Both the position numbers and the translations under genes were made by a program. A model generated the notes under the pieces. It made no database searches. It saw only the letters and a list, made by a program, of their open reading frames with translations, and was not told the DNA's origin. This document shows positions 44,214 through 53,690 of a DNA stretch of 64,000 nucleotides, one piece after another (within the stretch, counting starts at the first letter, position 1; each line of letters begins with the position of its first letter). Source of the DNA: Mycolicibacterium goodii. Its GTDB lineage: Bacteria > Actinomycetota > Actinomycetes > Mycobacteriales > Mycobacteriaceae. Where the stretch lies: assembly GCF_022370755.2 (NCBI RefSeq), contig NZ_CP092364.2, positions 1,550,001 through 1,614,000 of the forward strand. Direction: 5' to 3'.

Positions 44214-44798
44214 ATGGTGTCAATCAGTAACGAGGATGCCGGGGAATCGCTCGGCGAACGGATCCTGGACGCCGCGGCCAGTTGCGTCCTGGCGTTCGGT
44301 GTCGACCGCGTGACACTGGCCGAGATCGCGCGGCGCGCCGGCGTCAGCAGACCGACGGTGTACCGGCGCTTTCCCGACACACGATCGATCCTGGCCGCCT
44401 TGCTGACGGCACGGATCGTGCGCGTGCTCGACGAGATCGAATCCGACGAACGGGGGCGGGAGGCGCTGGTGCGTCGCATCGTCGCGGCGGCCGGGCGGCT
44501 CCGTGACGACGAGGTGATCATGGCCGTGCTGCACACCGCGCCCGACCTCGCGATGGTCTACATCGCCGAGCGGCTCGGCACCAGCCAGCAGATCCTCATC
44601 GATGCGGTCGCCGGCGAGATCAAGCTCGCACAGGAGGACGGCAGCGTGCGCGCCGGGGATGCACGCCAACTCGCCACGATGTGCCTGCTGATCACGCAGT
44701 CGGCGATCCAGTCCGCCCAGATGGTGGAGCCGATCCTCGACGCCGCCGCACTCGCGGGGGAACTCGCGTACTCGTTGAACGGATACCTCAAGCCGTGA
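44214..44798 (+). CDS. TetR-family transcriptional regulator (Rv2250c type)
   Basis: A 194-residue repressor. The HTH lies at ~20-60: GERILDAAASCVLAFGVDRVTLAEIARRAGVSRPTVYRRFPD. The C-terminal ligand domain has no diagnostic motif. It probably controls the divergent lipid-kinase/oxidase pair and its own operon with glpD, from the 17-bp shared promoter. Its stop overlaps the GTG of glpD by 3 bp. Confidence 0.92.
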   Translation: MVSISNEDAGESLGERILDAAASCVLAFGVDRVTLAEIARRAGVSRPTVYRRFPDTRSILAALLTARIVRVLDEIESDERGREALVRRIVAAAGRLRDDEVIMAVLHTAPDLAMVYIAERLGTSQQILIDAVAGEIKLAQEDGSVRAGDARQLATMCLLITQSAIQSAQMVEPILDAAALAGELAYSLNGYLKP

Positions 44799-46351
44799 CC
44801 GCCGGGCAGCACGCCGCGAGCCGCACGGCGCTGGACGCCGGGCGCCGCGCAGCCGAACTCGACGCGCTCGCCGACGGTGAACGCGTCGACGTCCTCGTCA
44901 TCGGCGGGGGTGTCACCGGCGCCGGGATCGCCCTCGACGCGGCGACCCGCGGACTGAGCGTGGCACTCATCGAGAAACACGATCTGGCGTTCGGGACGAG
45001 CCGCTGGAGCTCCAAGCTGGTGCACGGCGGTCTGCGCTACCTCGCGACCGGCAATGTCGGTATCGCGCGTCGCAGCGCCATCGAACGCGGAATCCTCATG
45101 AGCCGCAACGCCCCTCACCTCGTCAAGGCCATGCCGCAGCTGGTGCCGTTGCTGCCGGAGATGAGCCGCGCGTCGCGCGCGCTGATCCGGACCGGGTTTC
45201 TGGCCGGCGACGGCCTGCGTAAGCTCGCGGGCACCACCGCGGCCACTCTGCCGCGGTCACGCCGCATCGACGCCGCCCGTGCGGTGTCGATGGCGCCCAC
45301 GATCCGCACCGACGGGCTCGAAGGCGCATTCCTGGCCTACGACGGTCAACTCGTCGATGACGCCCGCCTGGTGGTCGCGGTCGCCCGCACCGCCGCCCAG
45401 CACGGCGCGCGCATCCTCACCCGGATGTCCGCGGACAACGCGACCGGGGAGTCCGTGCGGCTCACCGACCAGCGCACCGGCGACACCCTCGACGTGCGCG
45501 CGCGGGTGGTGATCAACGCCGCGGGGGTGTGGGCGGGACACGTCGACCCGTCGATCCGGCTGCGTCCGAGCCGTGGCACACACCTCGTGTTCGATGCCGC
45601 GGCCTTCGGGAATCCCACTGCGGCGCTGACCATCCCGATTCCCGGTGAGCTCAACCGGTTCGTCTTCGCGATGCCAGAACAACTCGGCCGGATCTACCTC
45701 GGACTGACCGACGAGGACGCGCCCGGCACGGTACCCGATGTGCCGCAGGCAACCCCGGGCGAGATCTCGTTTCTGCTCGACACCGTCAACACCGCGTTGG
45801 CCACCACGCTGACGGAGGCCGATGTGCGGGGCAGCTACGCGGGCCTGCGGCCCCTTGTCGACGCAGGAGAAGGCCGCACGGCCGACCTGTCCCGGGAGCA
45901 CGCCGTGGTCGAATCACCCAATGGTCTGCTGAGCGTGATCGGCGGCAAGCTCACCGAATACCGGTACATGGCAGAGGATGTGCTGAACCGCGCGGTCGAG
46001 CTGCGTGGACTGGCCGCGGGGGAGTGCCGCACCCGCAACCTGCCGCTCGTCGGCGCCCCCGCGAACCCGGTGAGCACGCTGCGCGCGCAGATCGAACTCC
46101 CCGGATCCCTGGTCGCGCGCTACGGCGCCGAGGCGCACAACGTCATCGCCCAGGCCTCCTGCGCGCATCCGGTCGAGCCGGTGGCCGACGGGATCGACGT
46201 CACGCGAGCCGAGTTCGAGTACGCGGTGACCCATGAGGGCGCGATGACGATCGACGACATCCTCGACCGGCGCACCCGCATCGGCCTGGTCGCCGAGGAC
46301 CGCGAGCGAGCGTCTGCCGCGGCGTCGGAAATCCTCGCCGCCGCCAGTTAG
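44795..46351 (+). CDS. glpD: Glycerol-3-phosphate dehydrogenase (FAD, quinone-linked)
   Basis: A 518-residue flavoprotein that oxidises sn-glycerol-3-phosphate to DHAP at the membrane, feeding electrons to quinone. FAD motif VLVIGGGVTGAGIALDAATRGLSVALIEKHDLAFGTSRWSSKLVHGGLRYL; later RLRPSRGTHLVFD, GLTDEDAPG, YAGLRPLVDAGEG and SVIGGKLTEYRYMAED. The family's C-terminal DUF-like domain is present with DILDRRTRIGL. The GTG at 44795 lies within the TetR gene's end (GTGA), tying expression to the regulator. Equivalent of glpD1 (Rv2249c). Confidence 0.94.
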   Translation: MTAGQHAASRTALDAGRRAAELDALADGERVDVLVIGGGVTGAGIALDAATRGLSVALIEKHDLAFGTSRWSSKLVHGGLRYLATGNVGIARRSAIERGILMSRNAPHLVKAMPQLVPLLPEMSRASRALIRTGFLAGDGLRKLAGTTAATLPRSRRIDAARAVSMAPTIRTDGLEGAFLAYDGQLVDDARLVVAVARTAAQHGARILTRMSADNATGESVRLTDQRTGDTLDVRARVVINAAGVWAGHVDPSIRLRPSRGTHLVFDAAAFGNPTAALTIPIPGELNRFVFAMPEQLGRIYLGLTDEDAPGTVPDVPQATPGEISFLLDTVNTALATTLTEADVRGSYAGLRPLVDAGEGRTADLSREHAVVESPNGLLSVIGGKLTEYRYMAEDVLNRAVELRGLAAGECRTRNLPLVGAPANPVSTLRAQIELPGSLVARYGAEAHNVIAQASCAHPVEPVADGIDVTRAEFEYAVTHEGAMTIDDILDRRTRIGLVAEDRERASAAASEILAAAS

Positions 46352-46380
46352 GCACCTTCTGTGGGCGGTTGGGCTCGCGG

Positions 46381-47280
46381 TCAGGAAGTGCCGCGCTGGG
46401 CCTGGCTCTCGGCGAGCAGCATGTCCCGGACGGCTGAGTGGGTGTGGCGCTGCCAGAGTGCCTGTGCGCCGACGAGCAGTTCCGGCAGGAGGTCGATCAC
46501 GACGACCCGGCCGTCCATCGCCGTGCCTGCGGGAGAGGTGACGAACGCGATGGCGTCCGTGGTCAACGGGGCCGCCACCGTCGCCGCCCCCTGCACGCGG
46601 CTGACCACGTAGTCGGGTTCGAAGCCGGCGCGGCGACACGCGCCCATGAGGAACTCGCTGTAGTACGACGCGCCGGGCGGTGCCCACAGTGCGATGCGTT
46701 CCCCGGCGAGCTCGCCGATGTCGACCGCGGATCTGCCTGCGAGACGATGGTCGTTCGGCAAGGCGAGCCGGACCCGGTCATAACCGAGGACAGCGGTGGC
46801 GACCGCACTCGTCGGCGCCACACCCCGGCGCAGGCCGAGATGCACGCTGCCGTCGAGCACCGCCTCGATGAGCGCGTCGGGGTAGAACTGCCGGAACGTG
46901 AAGGACGCCTCGGGAAAGGCGGTGATGGCCCGCTCGACGTGCTTGTAGGCCTCCATGCCGCTGAGCGCGGGGGTGTGGCCGATGACGAAGACCTCCTCGG
47001 CCCGGTTGGCGGCCTGCTCGACCCGGGCGGCGATGGTGTGCGCGGCGGCCAGCAACGGCCGGCCCTCGGCAAGCAGCACGTCGCCGGCGCGGGTGAGCCG
47101 CAACCTGCGGCCTTCGCGGTGGAAAAGGGTGGCGCCCAGCTGCTTCTCAAGTTGCTGCACCGAGCTGCTGAGTGCCTGCTGGCTAAGGTGTAGCTGCTCG
47201 GCCGCGGCGGTCACACTGCCCGCTTCCGCGACGGCGACGAAATGCCGTAACCGGCGCAGATCAGGTACTTGATCCGTCAC
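46381..47280 (-). CDS. LysR-family transcriptional regulator
   Basis: A 299-residue LTTR. The winged HTH is at ~8-65 (LRRLRHFVAVAEAGSVTAAAEQLHLSQQALSSSVQQLEKQLGATLFHREGRRLRLT), followed by the inducer-binding domain. The GTG at 47280 is preferred to the longer frame because the HTH normally begins within the first 10 residues. It is divergent from an SDR gene across 85 bp that contain a dyad, and most likely controls that gene. Confidence 0.92.
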   Translation of the reverse strand: MTDQVPDLRRLRHFVAVAEAGSVTAAAEQLHLSQQALSSSVQQLEKQLGATLFHREGRRLRLTRAGDVLLAEGRPLLAAAHTIAARVEQAANRAEEVFVIGHTPALSGMEAYKHVERAITAFPEASFTFRQFYPDALIEAVLDGSVHLGLRRGVAPTSAVATAVLGYDRVRLALPNDHRLAGRSAVDIGELAGERIALWAPPGASYYSEFLMGACRRAGFEPDYVVSRVQGAATVAAPLTTDAIAFVTSPAGTAMDGRVVVIDLLPELLVGAQALWQRHTHSAVRDMLLAESQAQRGTS

Positions 47281-47293
47281 GCTGCCAGCATAT

Positions 47294-47308
47294 ACAAGTA
47301 TTGCTTGT
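47294..47308. promoter_or_regulatory. Candidate LysR operator ACAAG-N5-CTTGT
   Basis: A perfect 5-bp dyad with 5-bp spacing lies 14 bp from the LysR start codon and ~58 bp before the SDR gene. The position suits autoregulation and activation of the divergent SDR gene. A TAGCGT hexamer at 47353-47358, 7 bp before the SDR ATG, is a possible -10. Confidence 0.45.
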
Positions 47309-47365
47309 GGAAATGTCGCGATTTTGTGTTTTTCTCCTGTGGAATGCGGAAGTAGCGTACGGGGC

Positions 47366-48115
47366 ATGAGCAAATTGGAAGGTAAGTCTGCAGTAGTAGC
47401 TGCCGGGGCGAAGAACCTCGGCGGGCTGATCAGTGCGACGTTGGCTTCGAGGGGTGTCAACGTCGCCGTCCACTACAACAGCCCAGCCACCGAGCCCGAG
47501 GCCGACAAGACCATCGCGGCCGTCGAGGCCGCCGGCGTGAAGGCGGTCAAGGTGCAGGGGGACCTGACCGTGCCCGCCAACGTGGAGAAGCTCTTCGACG
47601 CGGCCGTCGACGCGTTCGGCGGTGTCGACATCGCGATCAACACCGTCGGCAAGGTGCTGCGCAAGCCGATCGTGGAAACCACCGAGGCCGAATACGACGC
47701 GATGTTCGACATCAACGCCAAGGCGGCCTACTTCTTCCTGCAGCAGGCGGGCAAGCGCCTCAACGACAACGGGTCGATCGTCACGATCGTGACGGCCCTG
47801 CTGGCGGCCTACACCGACGGCTACTCCACCTATGCGGGATCCAAGAGCCCCGTCGAGCACTTCACCCGGGCCGCGTCGAAGGAGTTCGGCGTGCGGGGAA
47901 TCAACGTCAACAACATCGCACCCGGGCCGATGGACACCCCGTTCTTCTACCCGCAGGAGACCCCCGAACGCGTCGAGTTCCACAAGTCGCAGGCGATGTA
48001 CAACCGGCTGACCGACATCACCGACATCGCCCCGCTGGCGGTGTTCCTCGCCGATGAGGGGCATTGGATCAACGGCCAGACGCTGTTCGCCAACGGCGGT
48101 TACACCACCCGGTAG
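47366..48115 (+). CDS. SDR-family protein with atypical motifs
   Basis: A 249-residue SDR-fold protein. Tyr156 and Lys160 are present (YSTYAGSKSP), as is NNIAPGPMDTPFF. However, the usual TGxxxGxG reads AAGAKNLGG, NNAG reads NTVG, and the catalytic Ser is Thr143. Thr can sometimes substitute for the Ser, so activity is possible with altered cofactor binding. The sequence MSKLEGKSAVVAAGAKNLGG suits the ATG at 47366. Likely target of the divergent LysR regulator. Confidence 0.88.
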   Translation: MSKLEGKSAVVAAGAKNLGGLISATLASRGVNVAVHYNSPATEPEADKTIAAVEAAGVKAVKVQGDLTVPANVEKLFDAAVDAFGGVDIAINTVGKVLRKPIVETTEAEYDAMFDINAKAAYFFLQQAGKRLNDNGSIVTIVTALLAAYTDGYSTYAGSKSPVEHFTRAASKEFGVRGINVNNIAPGPMDTPFFYPQETPERVEFHKSQAMYNRLTDITDIAPLAVFLADEGHWINGQTLFANGGYTTR

Positions 48116-48121
48116 AACTGC

Positions 48122-48180
48122 CGAGCAGACGCAAACCTGCCCCTTTTCGCGGCGAAAAGGGGCAGGTTTGCGTCTGCTCG
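48122..48180. terminator. 29-bp near-perfect palindrome between SDR and accD6
   Basis: Arms 48122-48150 and 48152-48180 (outer part CGAGCAGACGCAAACC) are complementary over all 29 bases with a single unpaired centre base. It lies between the stops of convergent genes and can fold identically on both strands. It contains internal A4/T4 runs but no trailing U-tract. The outer CGAGCAGACG is shared with the hairpin at 55026-55089. Confidence 0.8.
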
Positions 48181-48197
48181 CGAGCGACAGACGAACG

Positions 48198-49622
48198 TTA
48201 CAGCGGGATGTTCTTGTGGCGACCGCGGCGGTGCGGGGCCTCGGCGAGGGCCTGCGTGAGCTTGCTGCGGGTGTGTGACGGGTCGATCTTCTCGTCGACC
48301 ACGCCGATCTCGATCGCGGAATCGACACCGCCGGCGATCTTCTCGTGCTCGACCGCCAACTGGTCGTGCAGTGCCTCGCGCTCGGCGGGGTCCTCGACCG
48401 CGGCGAGCTTCTTCTTGTGCAGGATGCCGACGGCGGCCTTGGCGCCCATGACGGCGACCTCGGCGTCCGGCCACGCGAACACCTTGGTGGCGCCCAGCGA
48501 CCGCGAGTTCATCGCGATGTAGGCGCCGCCGTAGATCTTCCGGGTCACCAGGGTGACGCGCGGCACCGTCGACTCACCGAACGCGTGCAGCAGCTTCGCG
48601 CCGCGGCGCACGACACCGCCCCATTCCTGATCCACACCGGGCAGGTAACCGGGCACGTCGACGATGACCACCAGCGGGATGCCGAACGCGTCGCACAGGC
48701 GCACGAAACGCGCTGACTTCTCGGCGCTTTCGGAGTTCAGGCAACCACCGAGACGCAGCGGGTTGTTGGCGATGACGCCGACAGTGCGTCCGGCCAGCCG
48801 GCCCAGGCCCACGACGATCGACGGCGCCCACTTGGCCTGGAACTCCTCGAAGGGCACGCCTTCGTCGAGCAGCGCGTGCACCAGGGGATGCACGTCGTAG
48901 GCGCGGCGCGCGGACTCCGGCAGCAGCGCGTGCAGGTCGGAGTCGCCGGCCTCGGCCTTGCTCCGGTCGAAATGACCCTGCTGGCAGAACAATCCGACCA
49001 GGCGGCGGCCACGCTCGTAGGCGTCGAGTTCGTCGTCGGCGACGATGTGGCACACGCCGGACTTCTTGTGATGGGCCTCGGGACCGCCGAGCGAGACCAT
49101 GTCGACATCCTCGCCGGTGACGCTGCGCACCACGTCGGGGCCGGTGACGAACACCTTGCTGTCGGGCGCCATGACGATGACGTCGGTGAGCGCGGGGCCG
49201 TAGGCGGCACCGCCCGCGGCGAACCCGACGACCACCGAGATCTGCGGGATGTATCCCGACGCCCGGATCATGGCCTCGAACATCAGGCCGACGGCGTGGA
49301 GCGCGCGGACACCTTCGGCCAGGCGCGCACCGCCGGAGTGCCAGATGCCCACGATGGGGCTCTGCTCCTCGATGGCGGTGTCGTAGGCGTCGACGATGTG
49401 CGCGCAGCCCTCGACGCCCATGGCGCCGCCCATGACGGTGCCGTCGGTGCAGAAGGCGATGGTGCGCACGCCGTTGACGGTGCCTGCGGCCGCCAGCACG
49501 CCGGAGCGGTCACGCTCGTGGAGCAGTTCGACCGAGCCGTCGTCGAAGAACGTGCTCAGGCGGAGCAGCGGATCGCGCGGATCGAGAGACTCGGCAGCCG
49601 CCTCGGGGGCCATGATCGTCAT
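48198..49622 (-). CDS. accD6: Acyl-CoA carboxylase carboxyltransferase subunit AccD6
   Basis: A 474-residue biotin-dependent carboxyltransferase that makes malonyl-CoA (from acetyl-CoA) for FAS-I and FAS-II together with an AccA biotin subunit encoded elsewhere. N- and C-terminal crotonase-like halves are visible: GSVELLHERDRSGVLAAAGTV, IVGIWHSGGARLAEGV, and VVIVDVPGYLPGVDQEWGGVVRRGAKLLHAF with KIYGGAYIAMNSRSLGAT. It is last in the FAS-II operon, 68 bp after kasB, as in M. tuberculosis (Rv2247). Confidence 0.97.
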   Translation of the reverse strand: MTIMAPEAAAESLDPRDPLLRLSTFFDDGSVELLHERDRSGVLAAAGTVNGVRTIAFCTDGTVMGGAMGVEGCAHIVDAYDTAIEEQSPIVGIWHSGGARLAEGVRALHAVGLMFEAMIRASGYIPQISVVVGFAAGGAAYGPALTDVIVMAPDSKVFVTGPDVVRSVTGEDVDMVSLGGPEAHHKKSGVCHIVADDELDAYERGRRLVGLFCQQGHFDRSKAEAGDSDLHALLPESARRAYDVHPLVHALLDEGVPFEEFQAKWAPSIVVGLGRLAGRTVGVIANNPLRLGGCLNSESAEKSARFVRLCDAFGIPLVVIVDVPGYLPGVDQEWGGVVRRGAKLLHAFGESTVPRVTLVTRKIYGGAYIAMNSRSLGATKVFAWPDAEVAVMGAKAAVGILHKKKLAAVEDPAEREALHDQLAVEHEKIAGGVDSAIEIGVVDEKIDPSHTRSKLTQALAEAPHRRGRHKNIPL

Positions 49623-49690
49623 ACAAACCTCCTGTAGCCCGTCGGACTTGCGGCTGACGGCCTTGAAGAAATCATCAACTCGATTGAGTG

Positions 49691-50944
49691 TCAGTACTTT
49701 CCGAAGGCGAGCGCCACGTTGTGCCCACCGAATCCGAATGAATTGTTGATCGCGTACTTGTAATCGCCCTGCCGTGGCTCCCCGGCAACGACGTCCAGAT
49801 CGATCTCCGGATCGAGGTTGTTCAGGTTGCGCGTCGGCGGGATGACTCCGTCCCGCAACGCCAGGACCGTCAAGATGGACTCGACCGCGCCCACCGCGCC
49901 GACCGAGTGGCCGAGTGCGGACTTCGGTGCGTACACCGCTGGCTTGTGGCCGCCCATCGCGTTGTTGATTGCCTTGCCTTCGGCCACGTCGCCGACGTTG
50001 GTCCCGGTGGCATGCGCGTTGACGTGGTCGATGTCCGTGGGCTTGAGACCCGCGAGTTCGATCGCGCGGGTCATGGCGTAGCCGGCCTGCTCACCGTTGG
50101 GATCCGGCGCCACGATGTGGTAGCCGTCCGAGGTGACGCTCGCGCCCATGAGCCGTCCCAGGATGTTGGCGCCGCGGGCCTTGGCGTGCTCCTCGGTCTC
50201 GATGACCATGAGTGCACCGGCCTCGCCGAACACGAACCCGTTGCGGTCCTTGTCGAACGGCTTGCAGGCGCCCTCCGGATCGTCGTTGCTGTTGGACAGC
50301 ACGATCCGCATCTGGGCGAAGCCTGCGATCGGCACAGCTTCGATCTTGGTCTCGACGCCACCGCAGATGGCGATGTCGGCCTCACCGAGCACGATGTTGC
50401 GCCACGCGTTGGCGATCGCCTCCGAACCCGAGGCGCAGGCCGAAACCGAGGTGCACACCCCGGCCCGGGCCTGGCGTTCCAGGCCGATGGCGGCGGCGGC
50501 ACCGTTGGGCATGTACATCTGCACGACCAACGGCGACACCGCGCGCAGGCCCTTGGCCCGCATGCCGTCGTAGGCGAACACGAGTTCCTCGGTGGAACCG
50601 AGGCCCGTGCCCATCGAGACCATGAGACGGCGGGGGTCGACCTCCGGGGAGCCGGCATTGGCCCAGACCCGGCGGCCGAGAACCGTCGCCATCTTCTGCA
50701 AATATGACAACCGCCGAAGCTCGACCCGCGTCAGCTCGGAATCGAACTCCTCCAGGAGATGTCCGCCGATGCGAACCGGAAGGTTGTACTCCTCGACAAA
50801 CGGATCCGTGAGTTTACGGATGCCGCTCTGACCGTCGAGCAGCTTTTTCCAGGTGCTTTCCGCATCCGTGGCCAGTGCCGTCGTCATCGCAACCCCGGTG
50901 ACGACCACGTTGGGAAGACCGTTCCCCGTGGACAGTGCCGCCAT
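49691..50944 (-). CDS. kasB: Beta-ketoacyl-ACP synthase KasB
   Basis: A 417-residue condensing enzyme of FAS-II that elongates meromycolate chains to full length. Catalytic Cys170 in [11 protein letters not shown], His311 in [12 protein letters not shown], Lys341 and His346 in [12 protein letters not shown]. The order after kasA and the sequence differences ([29 protein letters not shown]) identify it as KasB rather than KasA. Lies 28 bp downstream of kasA on the same strand. Confidence 0.96.
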   Translation of the reverse strand: MAALSTGNGLPNVVVTGVAMTTALATDAESTWKKLLDGQSGIRKLTDPFVEEYNLPVRIGGHLLEEFDSELTRVELRRLSYLQKMATVLGRRVWANAGSPEVDPRRLMVSMGTGLGSTEELVFAYDGMRAKGLRAVSPLVVQMYMPNGAAAAIGLERQARAGVCTSVSACASGSEAIANAWRNIVLGEADIAICGGVETKIEAVPIAGFAQMRIVLSNSNDDPEGACKPFDKDRNGFVFGEAGALMVIETEEHAKARGANILGRLMGASVTSDGYHIVAPDPNGEQAGYAMTRAIELAGLKPTDIDHVNAHATGTNVGDVAEGKAINNAMGGHKPAVYAPKSALGHSVGAVGAVESILTVLALRDGVIPPTRNLNNLDPEIDLDVVAGEPRQGDYKYAINNSFGFGGHNVALAFGKY

Positions 50945-50972
50945 ATCTACGCGTTTCTTCCTCTAGTGGGCC

Positions 50973-52223
50973 TCAGTAACGCCCGAACGCCAGAGCCACA
51001 TTGTGGCCGCCGAATCCGAACGAGTTGTTGATGGCGTACTTGTATTCGCCGTACCGAGGCTCGCCTGCAACGATATCGAGATCGATCTCGGGATCAGGGG
51101 TCTCGTAGTTCAGCGTCGGAGGGATGACGCCGTCGCGGAGAGCCATGACGGTCAGAACCGACTCCAGCGCACCGACCGCACCGATGGAGTGGCCGAGCGC
51201 GGACTTCGGGGCGTACACCGCGGCGTGCTCCACACCGGCAACCCGGATGGCGTTGGCCTCGGCGGTGTCCCCGATCGGGGTGGCGGTGGCGTGGGCGTTG
51301 ATGTGGTCGATGTCCTTGGGGTCCAGCCCCGCGGTCTCCATCGCCCGCTTCATCGCCTGACCGGCGCGCTGACCGTCGGCGGCCGGAGCCACCATGTGGA
51401 ACGCGTCGGACGTGATGCCCGCACCCATCAGACGCGCCAGCGGTTTGGCACCGCGCGCCTTGGCGTGCTCTTCGGTCTCGATGATCATCATCGCGCCGGC
51501 CTCACCGAAGACGAAGCCGTCCCGGTCCTTGTCGAACGGCCGCGACGCGCCGGTCGGGTCCTCGTTGCGGGTGCTCATCGCGCGCATCATCGAGAACGCT
51601 GCGATCGGCAACGCCTCGATACCGCCTTCGACACCACCGCAGACCGCGAAATCGGCGTCGCCCATCACGATCTGGCGCCATGCGTGTGCAATGGCCTCAG
51701 AACCCGAGGAGCAGGCCGACACCGGCGTGATGACCCCGGCGCGGGCGCCGAGTTCGAGCCCGACGACGGCTGCCGCGCCGTTGGGCATGATCATCTGCAC
51801 CGCGAGCGGCGACACCTTGCGGGGGCCGCCCTCGTTCATCGCGTCGTAGGTCTCGACGATCTTCTCGCCGCCACCGAGCCCGGTGCCGATCACGACCGCG
51901 AAGCGGTCCGGGTCGACCTCAGGCGAACCGGCGGTCTCCCACAGCTGCTTGCTGAGGAACTTCGACATGCGCTGGACGTAGGACATGCGGCGCATGTCCA
52001 GACGAGTCATGTGATCGTCGATGTTGTCGACCAGGTGCCCGCCGATACGCACCGGCAGATCCCACTTGGTGACGAACTCGTCTTCGAGGACGCGGATACC
52101 GCTCTCGCCGGCCAGCAGGCCCTTCCACGTGCTCTCGATGTCCGGCGCGACCGACGTCGTCGCCGTGACGGCGGTTACCACCACATTGGGGTAACCGCCG
52201 TTGGCAGTGGAAGGCCTGGTCAC
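50973..52223 (-). CDS. kasA: Beta-ketoacyl-ACP synthase KasA
   Basis: A 416-residue condensing enzyme that starts and carries out most FAS-II elongation; essential in mycobacteria and a target of thiolactomycin. Cys171 ([11 protein letters not shown]), His311 ([12 protein letters not shown]), Lys340 and His345 ([12 protein letters not shown]) coincide with the numbering of M. tuberculosis KasA. The start overlaps the acpM stop by 4 bp (ATGA), coupling translation of the carrier protein and the synthase. Confidence 0.97.
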   Translation of the reverse strand: MTRPSTANGGYPNVVVTAVTATTSVAPDIESTWKGLLAGESGIRVLEDEFVTKWDLPVRIGGHLVDNIDDHMTRLDMRRMSYVQRMSKFLSKQLWETAGSPEVDPDRFAVVIGTGLGGGEKIVETYDAMNEGGPRKVSPLAVQMIMPNGAAAVVGLELGARAGVITPVSACSSGSEAIAHAWRQIVMGDADFAVCGGVEGGIEALPIAAFSMMRAMSTRNEDPTGASRPFDKDRDGFVFGEAGAMMIIETEEHAKARGAKPLARLMGAGITSDAFHMVAPAADGQRAGQAMKRAMETAGLDPKDIDHINAHATATPIGDTAEANAIRVAGVEHAAVYAPKSALGHSIGAVGALESVLTVMALRDGVIPPTLNYETPDPEIDLDIVAGEPRYGEYKYAINNSFGFGGHNVALAFGRY

Positions 52224-52519
52224 TGGTCTGCCGCGAACTTCTCACGCAGGGCAGCAGCGGCCTCGGGGTTCTCTTCCTCGAGCTTCTGGATGTAGGCAAC
52301 CACGTCGCCCACGGTGCGCAGACCGGCCAGATCCTCGTCGGGGATCTTCACGCCGTACTTGTCCTCGGTCTGCACCGCGATCTCGACCATCGACAGCGAG
52401 TCGATGTCCAGGTCGTCGACGAACGACTTCTCCGGGGTGACCTCAGACGGCTCGATACCGGTGACCTCTTCGATGATCTCGGCGAGACCGGCGATGATTT
52501 CTTCCTGGGTGGCGGCCAC
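52220..52519 (-). CDS. acpM: Meromycolate extension acyl carrier protein AcpM
   Basis: A 99-residue ACP. The phosphopantetheine attachment Ser41 lies in [12 protein letters not shown], and the extended C-terminal tail ([19 protein letters not shown]) is the feature that separates mycobacterial AcpM from ordinary ~80-residue ACPs. It carries growing meromycolate chains between FAS-II enzymes. An AAGGAG lies just before the ATG. Confidence 0.97.
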   Translation of the reverse strand: MAATQEEIIAGLAEIIEEVTGIEPSEVTPEKSFVDDLDIDSLSMVEIAVQTEDKYGVKIPDEDLAGLRTVGDVVAYIQKLEEENPEAAAALREKFAADQ

Positions 52520-52600
52520 GATGGCTCCTTCATTGTTGTTGATGGCCCCTCCGGCTGTGGAGGGTTCATTCCGGACGTTTGTTATGCGGTTGTGCCGGAC

Positions 52601-53533
52601 CTACAGCTGGTCCAGACCGTCCAGGTCTTCTGGGGACTTGATGGCCCGCGTCGGCGTGCCCTTCAGTTCGCGCTTCGCGATGCCGACCAGCGTGCCTGCG
52701 GGCGGGAACTCGACGATCCCGGCCGACTCGGCCTCCTGGAAGCGATCACGCAGCGTGGCGGTGCACAGATCCCAGCGCACCGGCTTGGTGAGTTGTGCGA
52801 CGAGCTTCTCCATCGCATCGGCGGCCGACGACACCGGCCGTCCATCCGCATTCGACAGCAGTGTCGCTGTGGGCTCGCTGGTCGTTACAGACTGCGCCGC
52901 AGCGGCGTATCCGTCGAGTGCGGAGGCCATGTAGTGGGTGTGGAACGCACCCGCCGTCGCCAGCTTACGCACGCGGGCCTTGGCAGGCGGATCCTCGGCC
53001 AGCTTGTCGAGGGCCGCGACCGCGCCTGCGGCGACGATCTGCCCCGCGGCGTTGCGGTTGGCCGGGATCAGGTCGAGCGCCTCGAGGCGGGCCAGCACCT
53101 CGGCCTCGTCACCGCCGAGCACCGCGGCCATACCGGTGGGCTCGACCGCGCAGGCCTTGGCCATCTCGGCGCCACGGGTCGCGGCGAGCTTGACCGCATC
53201 GTCGGCGGAGATGACGCCGGCGATGGCGTAGGCGGCGATCTCGCCGACGGAGTGGCCTGCGACGATGGTCTCCGCGGCGGTGTACCCGCGCTTGGTGAGT
53301 TCTTCGTGCGCCAGCAGGGTCGCAGCGACCACCAGCGGCTGCGTCACCGCGGTGTCGGTGATCTCCTCGGCGGTCGCGGTGGTGCCCAGCGTGGTCAGGT
53401 CCAGGCCGCTGATCTGCGACCAGGTGGCCAGACGGTCAGCGGCACCCGGCAGCTCCAACCAGGGGGTGAGCATGCCGGGCGTCTGCGAGCCCTGTCCAGG
53501 GGCGAGCAATGCGAGCACGGGTCCTTGAGGCAC
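52601..53533 (-). CDS. fabD: Malonyl-CoA:ACP transacylase FabD
   Basis: A 310-residue transacylase loading malonate onto AcpM. Nucleophile Ser95 in VAGHSVGEIAAYA and catalytic His198 in AGAFHTHYM. GTG start at 53533; a second GTG at 53518, with AAGGA 3 bases before it, would give 305 residues and is a real alternative because FabD proteins usually start close to ALLAPGQGSQ. First gene of the FAS-II operon; the MabR operator lies in its upstream gap. Confidence 0.95.
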   Translation of the reverse strand: MPQGPVLALLAPGQGSQTPGMLTPWLELPGAADRLATWSQISGLDLTTLGTTATAEEITDTAVTQPLVVAATLLAHEELTKRGYTAAETIVAGHSVGEIAAYAIAGVISADDAVKLAATRGAEMAKACAVEPTGMAAVLGGDEAEVLARLEALDLIPANRNAAGQIVAAGAVAALDKLAEDPPAKARVRKLATAGAFHTHYMASALDGYAAAAQSVTTSEPTATLLSNADGRPVSSAADAMEKLVAQLTKPVRWDLCTATLRDRFQEAESAGIVEFPPAGTLVGIAKRELKGTPTRAIKSPEDLDGLDQL

Positions 53534-53578
53534 GTCATTAAGAGAACACTGTGAAGATGGTTTTGCGCGGTGTAAGAG

Positions 53579-53620
53579 ATTATGAACCTTGTCTTATGTT
53601 TTTGTAGGGTCTCCACAAAA
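53579..53620 (-). promoter_or_regulatory. FAS-II operon promoter with MabR-type operator
   Basis: On the leftward strand CATAAT (53584-53579) is a good -10. Overlapping the expected -35, TTTTGT (53600-53605) and ACAAAA (53615-53620) form a dyad with a 9-bp centre. An inverted repeat of this kind is what I recall for MabR binding in the fasII promoter. The predicted transcript starts ~40 bp before the fabD start. Confidence 0.55.
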
Positions 53621-53690
53621 GTGCATGTGATGCGACCGTAGCGATACCTCGCCGCGATCTGTGATCCGCGCCTCACCCCTGTGCGACGCG

